The notes under the pieces are model-generated. The model saw only the letters and a program-made list of their open reading frames with translations, did no database searches and had not been told where the DNA came from. From Bacteroidales bacterium (GTDB taxonomy: Bacteria > Bacteroidota > Bacteroidia > Bacteroidales > Muribaculaceae), in contig SFFL01000016.1 in NCBI GenBank assembly GCA_004557825.1, positions 1 through 59,361 on the forward strand: a stretch of 59,361 nt of DNA, in the 5' to 3' direction. Positions within the stretch are counted from its first letter, which is position 1; each line of letters starts with the position of its first letter. A program made the position numbers and the translations under genes. Below are positions 26,617 through 36,010 of this stretch, one piece after another.

Positions 26617-26644
26617 CAGTCGGAAAATTTTCTATACCGGACAA

Positions 26645-27496
26645 ATGAAAATTATTAGAAGTGTAGCACAGCTTCGCGATGCTGTAGCTTCCCTGAAAGC
26701 GGAGGGCAAGAGCGTAGGCCTTGTTCCTACAATGGGCGCCCTCCATGCCGGACACATATCTCTGGTAGACCGCGCACGTGCCGAAAATGGCGCTGTGGTG
26801 GTCAGTGTATTCGTTAATCCCACTCAGTTCAATAATCCTACCGATCTTCAGACCTATCCCCGCACCGAGGAGGCCGACTGCGAGAAGCTTCGCGCTGCCG
26901 GTGTGGACATTGCCTTTATCCCGACGGTTGAGGAAATGTATCCCGAGCCCGACACCCGTGTTTTCGACCTGGGTCAGGTGGCAGCGGTGATGGAGGGACC
27001 TATGCGTCCCGGCCATTTCAACGGCGTGGCTCAGGTGGTGAGCAAGCTTTTCAGCTTCGTTCAGCCCGACCGCGCTTACTTCGGCGAAAAAGATTTTCAG
27101 CAGATTGCCGTAATCCGCAGGATGGTGGAGCTGGAGAAATTCCCTATCGAAATTGTCGACTGCCCCATCTGCCGTGAGGCCGACGGTCTGGCTCTGAGCA
27201 GCCGCAACGTGCGCCTCACCCCCGAGAACAGAAAGGTGGCTCCCAATATCCACCGTGTGCTTGCTGAAAGCGTGGATAAGGCGAAGACTGAATCGCTCCC
27301 CCAGGTGAAGCAATGGGTAATCGACACGCTCAACAGCTACCCGCAGTTTGAGGTGGAGTATTACGAAATCGTCGATCCGCTGACTATGCAGCCGCTCAGC
27401 GCCTGGAATGAAAGCAAAAACGGTGCGCCTGTGGGCTGTATCACCTGCTATTGCGGAGATGTCCGCCTCATTGATAATATCAAATATAATCTTTGA
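26645..27496 (+). CDS. panC: Pantoate--beta-alanine ligase
   Basis: A 283-aa enzyme that joins pantoate and beta-alanine with ATP to make pantothenate, the last step before CoA synthesis proper. The nucleotide-binding MGALHAGH motif (about 29-36) is the HIGH-like signature. FVNPTQFNNPTD, GEKDFQQ and LALSSRN are family motifs in the correct order. It is followed after 3 nt by panD, which supplies its beta-alanine, so the two form a tight operon. Confidence 0.97.
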   Translation: MKIIRSVAQLRDAVASLKAEGKSVGLVPTMGALHAGHISLVDRARAENGAVVVSVFVNPTQFNNPTDLQTYPRTEEADCEKLRAAGVDIAFIPTVEEMYPEPDTRVFDLGQVAAVMEGPMRPGHFNGVAQVVSKLFSFVQPDRAYFGEKDFQQIAVIRRMVELEKFPIEIVDCPICREADGLALSSRNVRLTPENRKVAPNIHRVLAESVDKAKTESLPQVKQWVIDTLNSYPQFEVEYYEIVDPLTMQPLSAWNESKNGAPVGCITCYCGDVRLIDNIKYNL

Positions 27497-27499
27497 GCT

Positions 27500-27847
27500 A
27501 TGAATGTGGAAATCCTGAAGTCAAAGATTCACCGCGTCACGGTCACCGAGGCCAATCTCGATTATATCGGCAGTATCACTATCGACGAAGCTCTTATGGA
27601 GGCCGCAAATATCCTGCCGGGCGAGCATGTCTATATCGTAGATAATAATAATGGCGAACGGCTTGAAACCTACGCCATTCCCGGCCCGAACAACTCCGGG
27701 GTGATTTGCCTGAACGGTGCAGCCGCCCGCCGCGTGCAGCCCGGCGACATCGTGATTATTATGGCTTATGCCTCGATGCCCTACGAGGAAGCCCGCACCT
27801 TCAAGCCCTCTATTGTGTTCCCCGACACCGCTACCAACCGCCTTTAA
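27500..27847 (+). CDS. panD: Aspartate 1-decarboxylase (pyruvoyl-dependent)
   Basis: A 115-aa proenzyme that makes beta-alanine from aspartate. It must self-cleave between Gly24 and Ser25 in LDYIGSITID, creating the pyruvoyl cofactor. The YAIPG and NGAAARRVQPGD motifs are intact. Bacteroidetes enzymes usually self-process without the PanZ factor of enterobacteria; no panZ is visible here. It is co-transcribed with panC (3-nt gap); ffh follows after 41 nt. Confidence 0.97.
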   Translation: MNVEILKSKIHRVTVTEANLDYIGSITIDEALMEAANILPGEHVYIVDNNNGERLETYAIPGPNNSGVICLNGAAARRVQPGDIVIIMAYASMPYEEARTFKPSIVFPDTATNRL

Positions 27848-27888
27848 TCCGGGAATACGCTTAATTTAAAAATATTACACCGCTCTAT

Positions 27889-29220
27889 ATGTTCGACAAT
27901 CTCAGCGACAGACTCGAAAGAAGTTTTAAGATTCTTAAAGGTGAAGGTAAAATCACCGAAATCAATGTAGCCGAAACGCTCAAGGATGTGCGTAAGGCTC
28001 TGATGGACGCCGACGTTAACTACAAGGTGGCCAAAACCTTTACCGACACGGTGAAGCAGAAGGCTCTCGGCCAGAATGTAATCAATGCCATCAAGCCTAA
28101 GGAACTGATGGTGAAGATTGTTCACGATGAGCTGGCTACACTTATGGGTGGCGACACCGCTCAGGTGAATCTGTCGGGCAATCCTACGGTAATACTTATG
28201 TCGGGTCTGCAAGGCTCAGGTAAGACCACTTTCTCGGGCAAACTCGCGCGCAAGTTTAAGAGCGAGAAGGGCAAACGTCCCCTGCTTGTGGCATGCGACG
28301 TATATCGCCCCGCTGCCATCGAGCAGCTGAAGGTGCTTGCTCAGCAGATTGAGGTGCCCGTCTACACAGAGGAGGGCAATCAGAACCCTGTGGAGATTGC
28401 CAAGAACGCTATCGAGTATGCCAAGCAGAATCATCTCGACCTCGTAATCGTCGATACCGCCGGTCGTCTGGCTGTCGACGAGAAGATGATGGATGAAATC
28501 GAAGCCATCAAAAAGGCCATCAAGCCGCAGGAGACTCTATTCGTGGTGGATGCGATGACCGGTCAGGATGCTGTGAACACTGCCAAGGAGTTCAACGACC
28601 GTCTTGACTTCGACGGCGTGGTGCTCACGAAGCTCGACGGCGATACCCGCGGAGGTGCAGCCCTGTCGATTCGCACTGTAGTGACAAAGCCTATCAAGTT
28701 TGTCGGTACGGGTGAAAAACTCGATGCCATCGACCTGTTTCACCCCTCCCGTATGGCCGACCGTATCCTCGGTATGGGCGATATCGTTTCGCTGGTGGAA
28801 AAAGCCCAGCAGCAATTCGACGAAAAGCAGGCACAGGAACTCACCCGCAAACTGCGGAATAATTCGTTTAATTTCAACGATTTCCTTTCGCAGATTCAGC
28901 AAATCAAGAAGATGGGCAACCTCAAGGACCTGGCTTCGATGATTCCCGGCGTGGGCAAAGCTATCAAGGATATTGACATCGACGACAATGCCTTCAAGGG
29001 CATTGAGGCCATCATCGGCTCAATGACCCGGCAGGAGCGCGAGCATCCCGAAATCATCAAGGGAAGCCGCCGCAAGCGCATCGCAATGGGTTCGGGTACA
29101 TCGCTGCAGGAAGTCAACCGTCTGCTCACCCAGTTTGAGCAGACCCGCAAGATGATGAGCGCAGCCACCAAAATCAAGAATCCTATGAAACTGATGCGCC
29201 AGATGCGTCAGCGTCGCTGA
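27889..29220 (+). CDS. ffh: Signal recognition particle protein Ffh (SRP54)
   Basis: A 443-aa GTPase that, with 4.5S RNA, delivers nascent membrane proteins to FtsY and the Sec translocon. The order is N domain (1-95), G domain with GLQGSGKTT (about 106-114), DTAGR and TKLDGD, then the methionine-rich M domain. The M domain ends in RMRQR-like basic residues after MKLMRQM. Standard length. It lies downstream of panD with a 41-nt gap and may be partly co-transcribed. Confidence 0.97.
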   Translation: MFDNLSDRLERSFKILKGEGKITEINVAETLKDVRKALMDADVNYKVAKTFTDTVKQKALGQNVINAIKPKELMVKIVHDELATLMGGDTAQVNLSGNPTVILMSGLQGSGKTTFSGKLARKFKSEKGKRPLLVACDVYRPAAIEQLKVLAQQIEVPVYTEEGNQNPVEIAKNAIEYAKQNHLDLVIVDTAGRLAVDEKMMDEIEAIKKAIKPQETLFVVDAMTGQDAVNTAKEFNDRLDFDGVVLTKLDGDTRGGAALSIRTVVTKPIKFVGTGEKLDAIDLFHPSRMADRILGMGDIVSLVEKAQQQFDEKQAQELTRKLRNNSFNFNDFLSQIQQIKKMGNLKDLASMIPGVGKAIKDIDIDDNAFKGIEAIIGSMTRQEREHPEIIKGSRRKRIAMGSGTSLQEVNRLLTQFEQTRKMMSAATKIKNPMKLMRQMRQRR

Positions 29221-29279
29221 TTCTCTGCGATAATTATCTCTCCCATCTTTCATTATTCCACATCTCCCCTTTTTGACCT

Positions 29280-30161
29280 ATGATTAAAATCGACGGAAAG
29301 GCCACGGCAGCCGAAATAAAAGCCGAAATTGCTAAAGAAGTGAGTGAAATGGTGGCGAGGGGTGAAAAACGCCCGCATTTGGCTGCCATACTCGTTGGGC
29401 ACGACGGCGGCAGCGAGACTTACGTGGCCTCCAAGGTAAAGGCTTGCGAGGAATGTGGATTCAAGTCTACTCTGATTCGCTTTGAGGCGGATGTGGATGA
29501 AGCTACCCTGCTTGATGCTGTTGGCAAGCTCAATGCCGATGATGATGTTGATGGCTTCATCGTGCAGTTGCCGCTTCCCGCTCATATTTCCGAACAGAAG
29601 GTGATTGAGGCAATCGACTACCGGAAGGATGTCGACGGCTTCCATCCCATCAATGTAGGGCGCCAGTCGATAGGTCTGCCCTGCTTCCACAGTGCTACTC
29701 CCGCCGGCATCCTCACGCTGCTTGAGCGCTACAATATTCCTACCAAGGGAGCCAATTGCGTGGTGCTCGGCCGAAGCAACATTGTGGGCAAACCGGTTGC
29801 CACTTTGCTGATGCAGAAGGGGTACCCCGGCGACGCCACAGTCACAGTTTGTCATCGTGCCACAAAGAATCTGAAAGAGGTGTGCCGCCAGGCCGATATA
29901 ATCATCGCAGCGATGGGTGTGCCTGGCTTCGTCACCGCCGATATGGTGAAGGAGGGCGCTACCGTGATAGATGTGGGCACCACGCGCATCCCGGATGCTT
30001 CGCGCAAGAGTGGTTTCCGCCTCAGCGGCGACGTGGATTACGAGAATGTAGCTCCCCTGTGCGAATACATAACGCCGGTGCCGGGCGGCGTCGGCCCAAT
30101 GACTATCGTTTCGCTGATGCGCAACACGCTTCTGGCCGGTAAGAAAGCCATTTACAAGTAA
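29280..30161 (+). CDS. folD: Bifunctional methylenetetrahydrofolate dehydrogenase / methenyltetrahydrofolate cyclohydrolase
   Basis: A 293-aa enzyme of one-carbon metabolism that interconverts methylene-, methenyl- and formyl-tetrahydrofolate with NADP. The catalytic YVASK lysine (about residue 56) is visible. The substrate-binding VDGFIVQLPLP and DVDGFHPIN motifs and the VVLGRSNIVGKP nucleotide loop are also present. The C-terminal PVPGGVGPMT signature is complete. It has a 59-nt gap after ffh and a 73-nt gap before the CapA-like gene. Confidence 0.97.
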   Translation: MIKIDGKATAAEIKAEIAKEVSEMVARGEKRPHLAAILVGHDGGSETYVASKVKACEECGFKSTLIRFEADVDEATLLDAVGKLNADDDVDGFIVQLPLPAHISEQKVIEAIDYRKDVDGFHPINVGRQSIGLPCFHSATPAGILTLLERYNIPTKGANCVVLGRSNIVGKPVATLLMQKGYPGDATVTVCHRATKNLKEVCRQADIIIAAMGVPGFVTADMVKEGATVIDVGTTRIPDASRKSGFRLSGDVDYENVAPLCEYITPVPGGVGPMTIVSLMRNTLLAGKKAIYK

Positions 30162-30234
30162 GAGCGTCGCAAATCAACAGCATCTTTACAGGAAAATGCA
30201 CTGACGTCTCACTTACCCCAGCCTCTCCCCTCTT

Positions 30235-31350
30235 ATGGACAGCATCATCGCGGCCTTTATGACTATGACCATTGCCCTGTCGCAGGGCACGGAAGCCGAC
30301 ATTTTGTTTGCCGGCGACGCTATGATGCACACCGGGCAGATTGAAGCTGCCGCGAGGGGAAATGGCAATTACGATTATTCTTACTGCTTCGAGGCGCTGA
30401 AACCTTATATTTCTTCAGCCGACTACGCTGTAGTAAACTTAGAGACGCCGGTGGCTGCAGGGCGCCCGTCGGGCTATCCGCAGTTCAATGCCCCGGTCAG
30501 TTATCCGGTGGCTTTGGCCGATGCCGGGTTTGATTTATTCCTGACAGCCAACAATCACACACTCGACCGGCGTGATGCCGGTTTGAAGCGCACGATTGCG
30601 GTGCTTGATTCGCTGAATCTCAGTCATATAGGTACATATACCGATTCTACCGAACGTGCATCACGGATTCCGTTTATCGTGGGTATAAAGGGTTTTAAAG
30701 TAGGCTTCCTCAATTATACTTACGGCACAAACGGTTTCTCCGTTAGCTCTGATGCAAAGGTTGACTATATCAACTCCGACCGCATCCGTGCGGATGTTGC
30801 AGCAGCCCGGCGCCGTGGTGCGGAAATCATCGTGGCGGCTATGCACTGGGGCGAGGAATACACCCTTACACCTGTTCAGTCGGAAAAGCGCTGGGCCAAA
30901 CTCCTTGAAGATGAGGGTGTGGATATAGTGATGGGTGGCCATCCCCACGTAGTGCAGCCGATGGAATTGCGCACAGGCCGCAAGTCGGGTCGCCCGTTCT
31001 TCCTGACGTACTCACACGGCAATTTCATCTCCAATATGATGACCCGCGACACTCGCGGTGGATTGCTAACCCGCGTCACGCTGGCCCGCGACAGCATTGG
31101 ACACGCCTATGTGAAGAGCGCCGCCTACAAACTGGTGTTCACAGTGCCTCCGACCAACGCCTCATTTAAGCCCGAACTGACATCGGGGCGCCGACCTGCT
31201 TCCGAGCGCTACAACTTCGCCCGCGAGAACTATGCCGTTCTCCCGGCCGACTCCGTCCCTGCTGCCTGGCGCGCCCAAGCCAACGCTTTCATCGCCGCCA
31301 CCACCTCCACCTTCCGCACCCACAACGTCGGCCCCATCCCCCCCGAATAA
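30235..31350 (+). CDS. CapA-family metallophosphatase-like protein
   Basis: A 371-aa protein with the CapA (PGA synthesis) fold, related to calcineurin-like phosphoesterases. Metal-ligand motifs are readable in order: GDAMMH (about 27-32), NLETPV, ANNHTLDR, MHWGEEY and GGHPHVVQP. CapA was named for poly-gamma-glutamate capsule synthesis, but most Bacteroidetes homologues are isolated and of unknown substrate; no capB or capC is nearby. The N-terminal 18 residues are weakly hydrophobic and could act as a signal peptide. The C-terminal residues are Ala/Thr-rich. Confidence 0.88.
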   Translation: MDSIIAAFMTMTIALSQGTEADILFAGDAMMHTGQIEAAARGNGNYDYSYCFEALKPYISSADYAVVNLETPVAAGRPSGYPQFNAPVSYPVALADAGFDLFLTANNHTLDRRDAGLKRTIAVLDSLNLSHIGTYTDSTERASRIPFIVGIKGFKVGFLNYTYGTNGFSVSSDAKVDYINSDRIRADVAAARRRGAEIIVAAMHWGEEYTLTPVQSEKRWAKLLEDEGVDIVMGGHPHVVQPMELRTGRKSGRPFFLTYSHGNFISNMMTRDTRGGLLTRVTLARDSIGHAYVKSAAYKLVFTVPPTNASFKPELTSGRRPASERYNFARENYAVLPADSVPAAWRAQANAFIAATTSTFRTHNVGPIPPE

Positions 31351-31474
31351 ACATTTCCACCGAATCTCCTGCATTTGACGGAATTATGACACCATATCTT
31401 ATTGTATTAATGTTCTTGAGAAAAAATGTGCGGAAAAAAGGGGAGCAAAAGTTGGAGAATTGAAAAAAAAGATT

Positions 31475-31482
31475 TAACTTTG
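31475..31482 (+). promoter_or_regulatory. -7 element TAACTTTG of tRNA-His
   Basis: A perfect TAnnTTTG about 54 nt before the mature tRNA. A small hairpin (TTAAGGG/CCCTTAA, 31492-31509) lies in the tRNA precursor leader. Confidence 0.7.
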
Positions 31483-31535
31483 CACCGTCTTTTAAGGGAG
31501 AGCCCTTAAATAGAGTATTATTTTGTTTTCCATAT

Positions 31536-31610
<75 letters not shown>

Positions 31611-31615
31611 CTTTT

Positions 31616-31646
31616 AAAGGCTGTGATATTAAAAACCGCAGCCTTT
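31616..31646 (+). terminator. Terminator of tRNA-His
   Basis: An 8-bp stem AAAGGCTG/CAGCCTTT (31616-31623 with 31639-31646) followed by a T-rich run. Confidence 0.85.
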
Positions 31647-31785
31647 ATTTTTTTATCCTTTGTTGTCGTTAACTATATGGCTGCAGGGATTTCCATTCTT
31701 CACCGCCTGATACCTTTATCTTTCTCCACAATACCTATAAATATACCTTTAATCTTTCCTCATACTACCTTTAAAGTATATAGTA

Positions 31786-33711
31786 ATGAACAAATCATTT
31801 ATCACTTTGTCGGCTGCTTTGCTTGCCGCTGCCGTGGCACAGGCGAAGGTTGAGTTGCCGAATTTCATTACCGATAATATGGTAGTGCAGCAAAACAGCA
31901 CTCTCACCATTACCGGTAAGGCTCTTCCCGATTCGAAAGTAACCGTTAATCCGGGTTGGTCCGACAAAACTTACACTTTCAAGGCCGATAAGTCGGGCAA
32001 TTTCAGTGCGCCGATTGCTACTCCGGAGGCCGGAGGACCTTACTCGCTTACGATTTCAGACCCCGATGGCGATCTGACTCTTGAGAATATCCTGTCGGGC
32101 GAAGTATGGATTTGCTCCGGTCAGTCGAATATGGAATTCCCCTTGAAGGGCTGGGGCCAGGTTATGAATCTCGATGAAGAGCTTTCTACCGGTCAGTATG
32201 GCGATATACGTTTGCTTCACCTTGAACGTAATTATGCTTTTTCTCCGCAGGAGGATGCAAAAGTAATTGGCGGTGGCTGGCAGCTTTGCACACCTGCCTC
32301 GCTTGAAGAGTTCTCAGCTATCGCATATTTCTTTGCCCGCGAACTTGCCCGCGAAGTGAAGGTGCCCGTTGGTGTAATCAATACCTCCTGGGGTGGCACA
32401 CCTGCCGAATCGTGGACTCCCGCTGCAGCGCTCGGTGCAATCCCCGGCTTTGAATCAGAGTTGGCTCAGTTGGTCGAGGCTGACTATGATGCCGACAAAA
32501 TGATGGAGAATTATCTGAAACACTATAACGAAGTCAAGGAGAATGTCGACAAACAGGTATTGGAGTCGAAGGACGATTCGCAGTGGAAGACCATCTATGG
32601 CCCCGGCCTTTGGGAAGATAATGGATTGCTTGGGTTAGACGGTGTGGTTTTACTTAAACGCGATATCGACATCCCCGAAAGTCTTGCCGGAAAGCCGCTG
32701 AATATCAGGATGGCCGGTGTTGACGATAATGATGAAACGTATTTCAATGACACCCTTGTGGGTAAAACCAACGGCTGGACCAATGAGCGAAACTATGCTG
32801 TAAGGGGCGACCTGGTTAAAGCCGGTCGCAACACCATTACTGTAAAAGTTACTGATTTCGGTGGTGGCGGTGGTCTGGTCAAAGGTGCATGCCAGGCTGA
32901 ATTCGGCGGTATTACTATTCCGCTTGAAGGTGAATGGAAATATAATGTGCTGGTTGATTTCCATAAATCGGTTGGTAGCAAATGTGTCTTTCCTCAGACT
33001 CCGCTGTTCCCATCTGTGCTCTACAATGCTATGATCTATCCTCTGCGCAATATGCCGGTAAGAGGTGCTATATGGTATCAGGGTTGCAATAATGTGGGAC
33101 GCGATGAACAGTATACTCCCCTCTTCCAGACGATGATCAACAGCTGGCGCGAGCTTTGGGGCAAGGATATGCCCTTCTATTTCGTGCAGCTTGCCGCCTT
33201 TAATTCGCAGGAACCGGTGCAGCCGAATTCTTCCTGGGCACTTCTGCGCAATTCGCAGGCTAAAGCTCTGAATCTCGACAATACCGGTATGGCTGTGGCT
33301 ATCGACCTGGGTCATCCCACCGACATCCATCCAAAAAACAAGCAGGAGGTGGCTCGCCGTCTGGCGCTGATAGCTCTCGCTCGCGATTATGGCAAGAAGG
33401 ATTTTACCTATGCCGCTCCCCGGTGCGTGAAATCTGTAGTTGATGGTAATGCTATGCTGCTTACCTTCGACGGCCCTGTTCACGCCACGAGTGTTGCGCA
33501 CACCGGATTTATTATCGGCGGTTCCGATGGCAAATTCACAACCGCTACGGTGAAAGCAGAATCCCCCACCGTGCTGCGCGTCTGGGCAAAGAATGTAAAG
33601 AAACCGGTAGCCGTGCGCTACGACTGGGCCGATTATCCTTGTGGCAACCTGTACGGCCCGACTGAACTCCCCGTGGCTCCGTTTGCCACCGACCAGCCCA
33701 TCTTCAAGTAA
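31786..33711 (+). CDS. Sialate O-acetylesterase family protein (SASA domain)
   Basis: A 641-aa exported enzyme with a signal peptide ending AQA (about residue 20). An N-terminal beta domain is followed by the SGNH-type esterase domain with the GQSNM block (Ser114). An inserted galactose-binding-like domain (about 260-385) has the family pattern GLDGVVLLKRDIDIP. The closing catalytic block carries the HPTDIHPKNK histidine. Such enzymes remove O-acetyl groups from sialic acids or acetylated plant glycans, giving access to host mucin or dietary sugars. It stands alone after tRNA-His. The 14 bases spanning its stop codon are duplicated 26 nt downstream. Confidence 0.9.
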   Translation: MNKSFITLSAALLAAAVAQAKVELPNFITDNMVVQQNSTLTITGKALPDSKVTVNPGWSDKTYTFKADKSGNFSAPIATPEAGGPYSLTISDPDGDLTLENILSGEVWICSGQSNMEFPLKGWGQVMNLDEELSTGQYGDIRLLHLERNYAFSPQEDAKVIGGGWQLCTPASLEEFSAIAYFFARELAREVKVPVGVINTSWGGTPAESWTPAAALGAIPGFESELAQLVEADYDADKMMENYLKHYNEVKENVDKQVLESKDDSQWKTIYGPGLWEDNGLLGLDGVVLLKRDIDIPESLAGKPLNIRMAGVDDNDETYFNDTLVGKTNGWTNERNYAVRGDLVKAGRNTITVKVTDFGGGGGLVKGACQAEFGGITIPLEGEWKYNVLVDFHKSVGSKCVFPQTPLFPSVLYNAMIYPLRNMPVRGAIWYQGCNNVGRDEQYTPLFQTMINSWRELWGKDMPFYFVQLAAFNSQEPVQPNSSWALLRNSQAKALNLDNTGMAVAIDLGHPTDIHPKNKQEVARRLALIALARDYGKKDFTYAAPRCVKSVVDGNAMLLTFDGPVHATSVAHTGFIIGGSDGKFTTATVKAESPTVLRVWAKNVKKPVAVRYDWADYPCGNLYGPTELPVAPFATDQPIFK

Positions 33712-33739
33712 GAACCTCCCCTCTTATCTTCAAGTAAGA
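33700..33739 (+). repeat. 14-bp direct duplication across the esterase stop codon
   Basis: ATCTTCAAGTAAGA at 33700-33713 contains the last codons and TAA of the esterase gene and recurs exactly at 33726-33739. Confidence 0.9.
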
Positions 33740-33750
33740 CTGAGCTAATA

Positions 33751-33793
33751 AACAATAGCCGATGGAGCCATCAACGCCCCATCGGCTATTGTT
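33751..33793. terminator. Terminator between esterase and OmpA-like genes
   Basis: A perfect 15-bp stem (33751-33765 with 33779-33793) between convergent genes, followed by T residues. Confidence 0.88.
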
Positions 33794-33860
33794 TTGTATT
33801 GTCCGGTATTATGCGAACTTACTTTGAATGTTGTCCCGGTTTTTATTCGGTGACTATGAA

Positions 33861-34505
33861 TCAGCGGGCTGTGGAGGCTTCTTCGATGAGGCGGTCGGCA
33901 GGAAGGATGTAGATTTCGAGCCGGCGGTTGGCTGCACGGGCGGCGCGGTTGGCATTGTCGGTGAGCGGGTCGTTGGCGCCCATAGGATAGCCGGTGAGCA
34001 GCTCGGTGTTGGCGGCGTGTGTGTCAAAATAATCGTAGAGCGCCACAATGCGTTTCTCGGAGAGGGAGCGCAGATATGAGTCGTTGCCGGTGTCGTCGGT
34101 ATGGACGGCCAGAACTACCTTAAACTTGCCTGGTGTGCGGAAGTATGGCAGAAAGTTTTTCAGATCTTTCGATGCCGATTTCATCAGCACGGTGTCGTTG
34201 GGGGCAAACAGATTGTCGGTGGGAATTGTGGCAATTACAATCTCACCCTTGCGCATAGTTTCCACCTTGTAGCCAAGGCGATGAAGCGCCACGGCTTCGC
34301 GGTGCATATAATCTTTGATGAACCCGTTTTTCTTCTGAGGCACGGCCGGGATGGCGAGAGCCTGCTCCATAGTGAGGTCCTCTTCCGCGGCTTCGGCTGC
34401 AGGCTGAGGCGCCGGATTCTGTGCCGGATTCTGAGCCCCAACCGTAAACGCAACTGCCAGCATAGCAGCCAGCAATTTGTATTTTATTCGGCGAACATTC
34501 ATCAT
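33861..34505 (-). CDS. OmpA-family exported protein
   Basis: A 214-aa protein with a signal peptide (to about residue 24, ending VGAQ), an Asn/Pro/Ala-rich linker, and a C-terminal OmpA-like peptidoglycan-binding domain (about 85-205). The latter shows the VVLAVHTDDTGNDSYLRSLSEKR segment and the NRAARAANRRLEIYI ending. It lacks a visible beta-barrel, so it is probably a periplasmic anchor between the outer membrane and the wall. Its ATG overlaps the stop of the upstream acidic-protein gene (ATGA), pointing to translational coupling. It is the last gene of the dxr-to-OmpA gene run. Confidence 0.85.
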   Translation of the reverse strand: MMNVRRIKYKLLAAMLAVAFTVGAQNPAQNPAPQPAAEAAEEDLTMEQALAIPAVPQKKNGFIKDYMHREAVALHRLGYKVETMRKGEIVIATIPTDNLFAPNDTVLMKSASKDLKNFLPYFRTPGKFKVVLAVHTDDTGNDSYLRSLSEKRIVALYDYFDTHAANTELLTGYPMGANDPLTDNANRAARAANRRLEIYILPADRLIEEASTAR

Positions 34506-34810
34506 AATACCGAGTCTTCATAGTCAACCTCGGCACGTACCATCAGGGGCACATCCGCCGGGTCGATTATCGCTGATTTGTCCTTGCGGAGCATGCGGGT
34601 GACGTAGTCGATCATATCCGGCTCGATATCTTCGTCGGGCTCGTCGGCGGCATCGTCGGAAAGGTCAAGGTCGCACAGACCGTTTTCTTCGTAGAAATCC
34701 CATATCATATCCACCACGTTGAGCACCTGGTCAATGGGGTATGCTGCGCGGCCGGCTTCAGTGAGACGGTTGTTGATAAATTCTGCGGCTTTGAAATCGT
34801 CGAATTCCAT
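34502..34810 (-). CDS. Small acidic protein of unknown function
   Basis: A 102-aa cytosolic protein starting MEFDDFKAAEFINN at 34810. It is very acidic in the middle (DLDLSDDAADEPDEDIEPD). The helical N-terminal and C-terminal halves carry no motif I recognise. An open frame extends further up to 34975, but it would overlap rimM and has poor coding character. The 4-nt overlap with the OmpA-like gene and the 46-nt gap after rimM place it in the same operon. I cannot assign a function. Confidence 0.75.
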   Translation of the reverse strand: MEFDDFKAAEFINNRLTEAGRAAYPIDQVLNVVDMIWDFYEENGLCDLDLSDDAADEPDEDIEPDMIDYVTRMLRKDKSAIIDPADVPLMVRAEVDYEDSVL

Positions 34811-34856
34811 ATTATATATGAGAGTTAAGATTGTTACGAGATAGATGTCAGAGGCG

Positions 34857-35387
34857 TCAGAGAGTGAGAAGTTCCGGCGGAATTTCCACGGTGAGCACCT
34901 TCTCGACAGGGTCAATGCCCGCGATAAACTGGTCGGCAACCGGGATGAGCAACTCATCCTGCTCGGGTGTCTCAATCACGAAAAGCCAGTTGGCGGTAGT
35001 GTCGTCGATGCGGGCGATATTGCCCAGCACGCGGCCGTCGGGCTGCTTCACGGTGAAGCCAAGGAGGTCCTCGGCATAGAAGCCGTTGGCGTCGTCGGGA
35101 TTGCTTTCTTCCGATTCATCGCGCAGCACATAGAGGGTCTTGTTGGTAAACGAAGCGGCTTCCTGTTCGTCGCTCACGCCATCGATGGTGACAAGGTCGG
35201 TTTCGCTTCCCTTCGGCCTGACTGCGGTAAGGAAGAAGGGCACGAAAATGCCATCAACATCCACAACGATGCAACTGTACTGCGCGAAATCGATGTCGTC
35301 GTTATTGCGCAATACAGCAATTTCGCCGTTGATGCCGTGAGGCTTCAGGAATTTGCCGGCAGGTTTGAGTTGAGCAAGTGTAATCAT
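34857..35387 (-). CDS. rimM: Ribosome maturation factor RimM
   Basis: A 176-aa protein that helps assemble the 30S head by binding uS19. The N-terminal barrel starts GKFLKPHGINGEIAV. The C-terminal PRC-barrel part includes DLLGFTVKQPDGRVLGNI and the family ending LLIPVADQFIAGID. It overlaps the upstream DUF4290 gene by 4 nt, so the two are probably translationally coupled. In E. coli rimM neighbours rpsP-trmD-rplS; the association with DUF4290 is the Bacteroidetes arrangement. Confidence 0.95.
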   Translation of the reverse strand: MITLAQLKPAGKFLKPHGINGEIAVLRNNDDIDFAQYSCIVVDVDGIFVPFFLTAVRPKGSETDLVTIDGVSDEQEAASFTNKTLYVLRDESEESNPDDANGFYAEDLLGFTVKQPDGRVLGNIARIDDTTANWLFVIETPEQDELLIPVADQFIAGIDPVEKVLTVEIPPELLTL

Positions 35388-35971
35388 TTGCGTTTTTTCT
35401 TTTTCTTGCCCTGGGGCTGAGGTATTTCGCGGTATTCGTTGAGGTGTGTGGTCTCGGGGTCGAGGCGGATTTCACCGTGGGAGATTGCTGCCAGGTCGGC
35501 GAAAATGCGGCGGTCGTCCACACCGTCGGAGTTTACGGCCAGCATCATTTTCTTCATCTGGTTGGCAAGCAGAAGCACCACTTCGTCGCGCGCCTCTCCG
35601 GGAGCCATTCCGGCGGCTTTCTCAATCATTTCCTCCAGGATTTTGCCGTAGTGACGATGGTTGATTTTCGACTGAGTGTAAGGCACTTCCTGAGGTTTGG
35701 TGTCGAGCTCTTCAGCTTTCACCACCCCTTCGGGATAGTCGATGTCGAGCTTGAAATCCGACATAATGGCCAGATGATCCCACACCTTGTGAGAGTTTTC
35801 AGGCTGCTTCAGTTCGGGAAACAGGGTCTCCATCGTGCGGATTATAGTGCGTGCGCATGCATTGCGCTCATCGCGGTTTTCCAGAGTGCAGGCATAATCG
35901 ACCATCCGCTGGAGATTTCTGCCATATTCCGGAAGCACGAGTTGTTTTCGCCTGGTGTTGTATGTGAGCAT
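35384..35971 (-). CDS. DUF4290 family protein
   Basis: A 195-aa soluble protein restricted to Bacteroidetes, with the typical opening YNTRRKQLVLPEYGRNLQRM and the DHLAIMSDFKLDIDYP stretch. A very basic C-terminus (KKKKKRK) ends it. Function is unknown; constant linkage to rimM suggests a role in ribosome or envelope biogenesis, but this is inference. It overlaps rimM by four bases. In Bacteroides, as I recall, murA usually sits between these two genes; here they are directly joined. Confidence 0.9.
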   Translation of the reverse strand: MLTYNTRRKQLVLPEYGRNLQRMVDYACTLENRDERNACARTIIRTMETLFPELKQPENSHKVWDHLAIMSDFKLDIDYPEGVVKAEELDTKPQEVPYTQSKINHRHYGKILEEMIEKAAGMAPGEARDEVVLLLANQMKKMMLAVNSDGVDDRRIFADLAAISHGEIRLDPETTHLNEYREIPQPQGKKKKKRK

Positions 35972-36010
35972 AAATCAATAGTATTTACGGTTGAAGGAAT
36001 GCTTTAGCTA

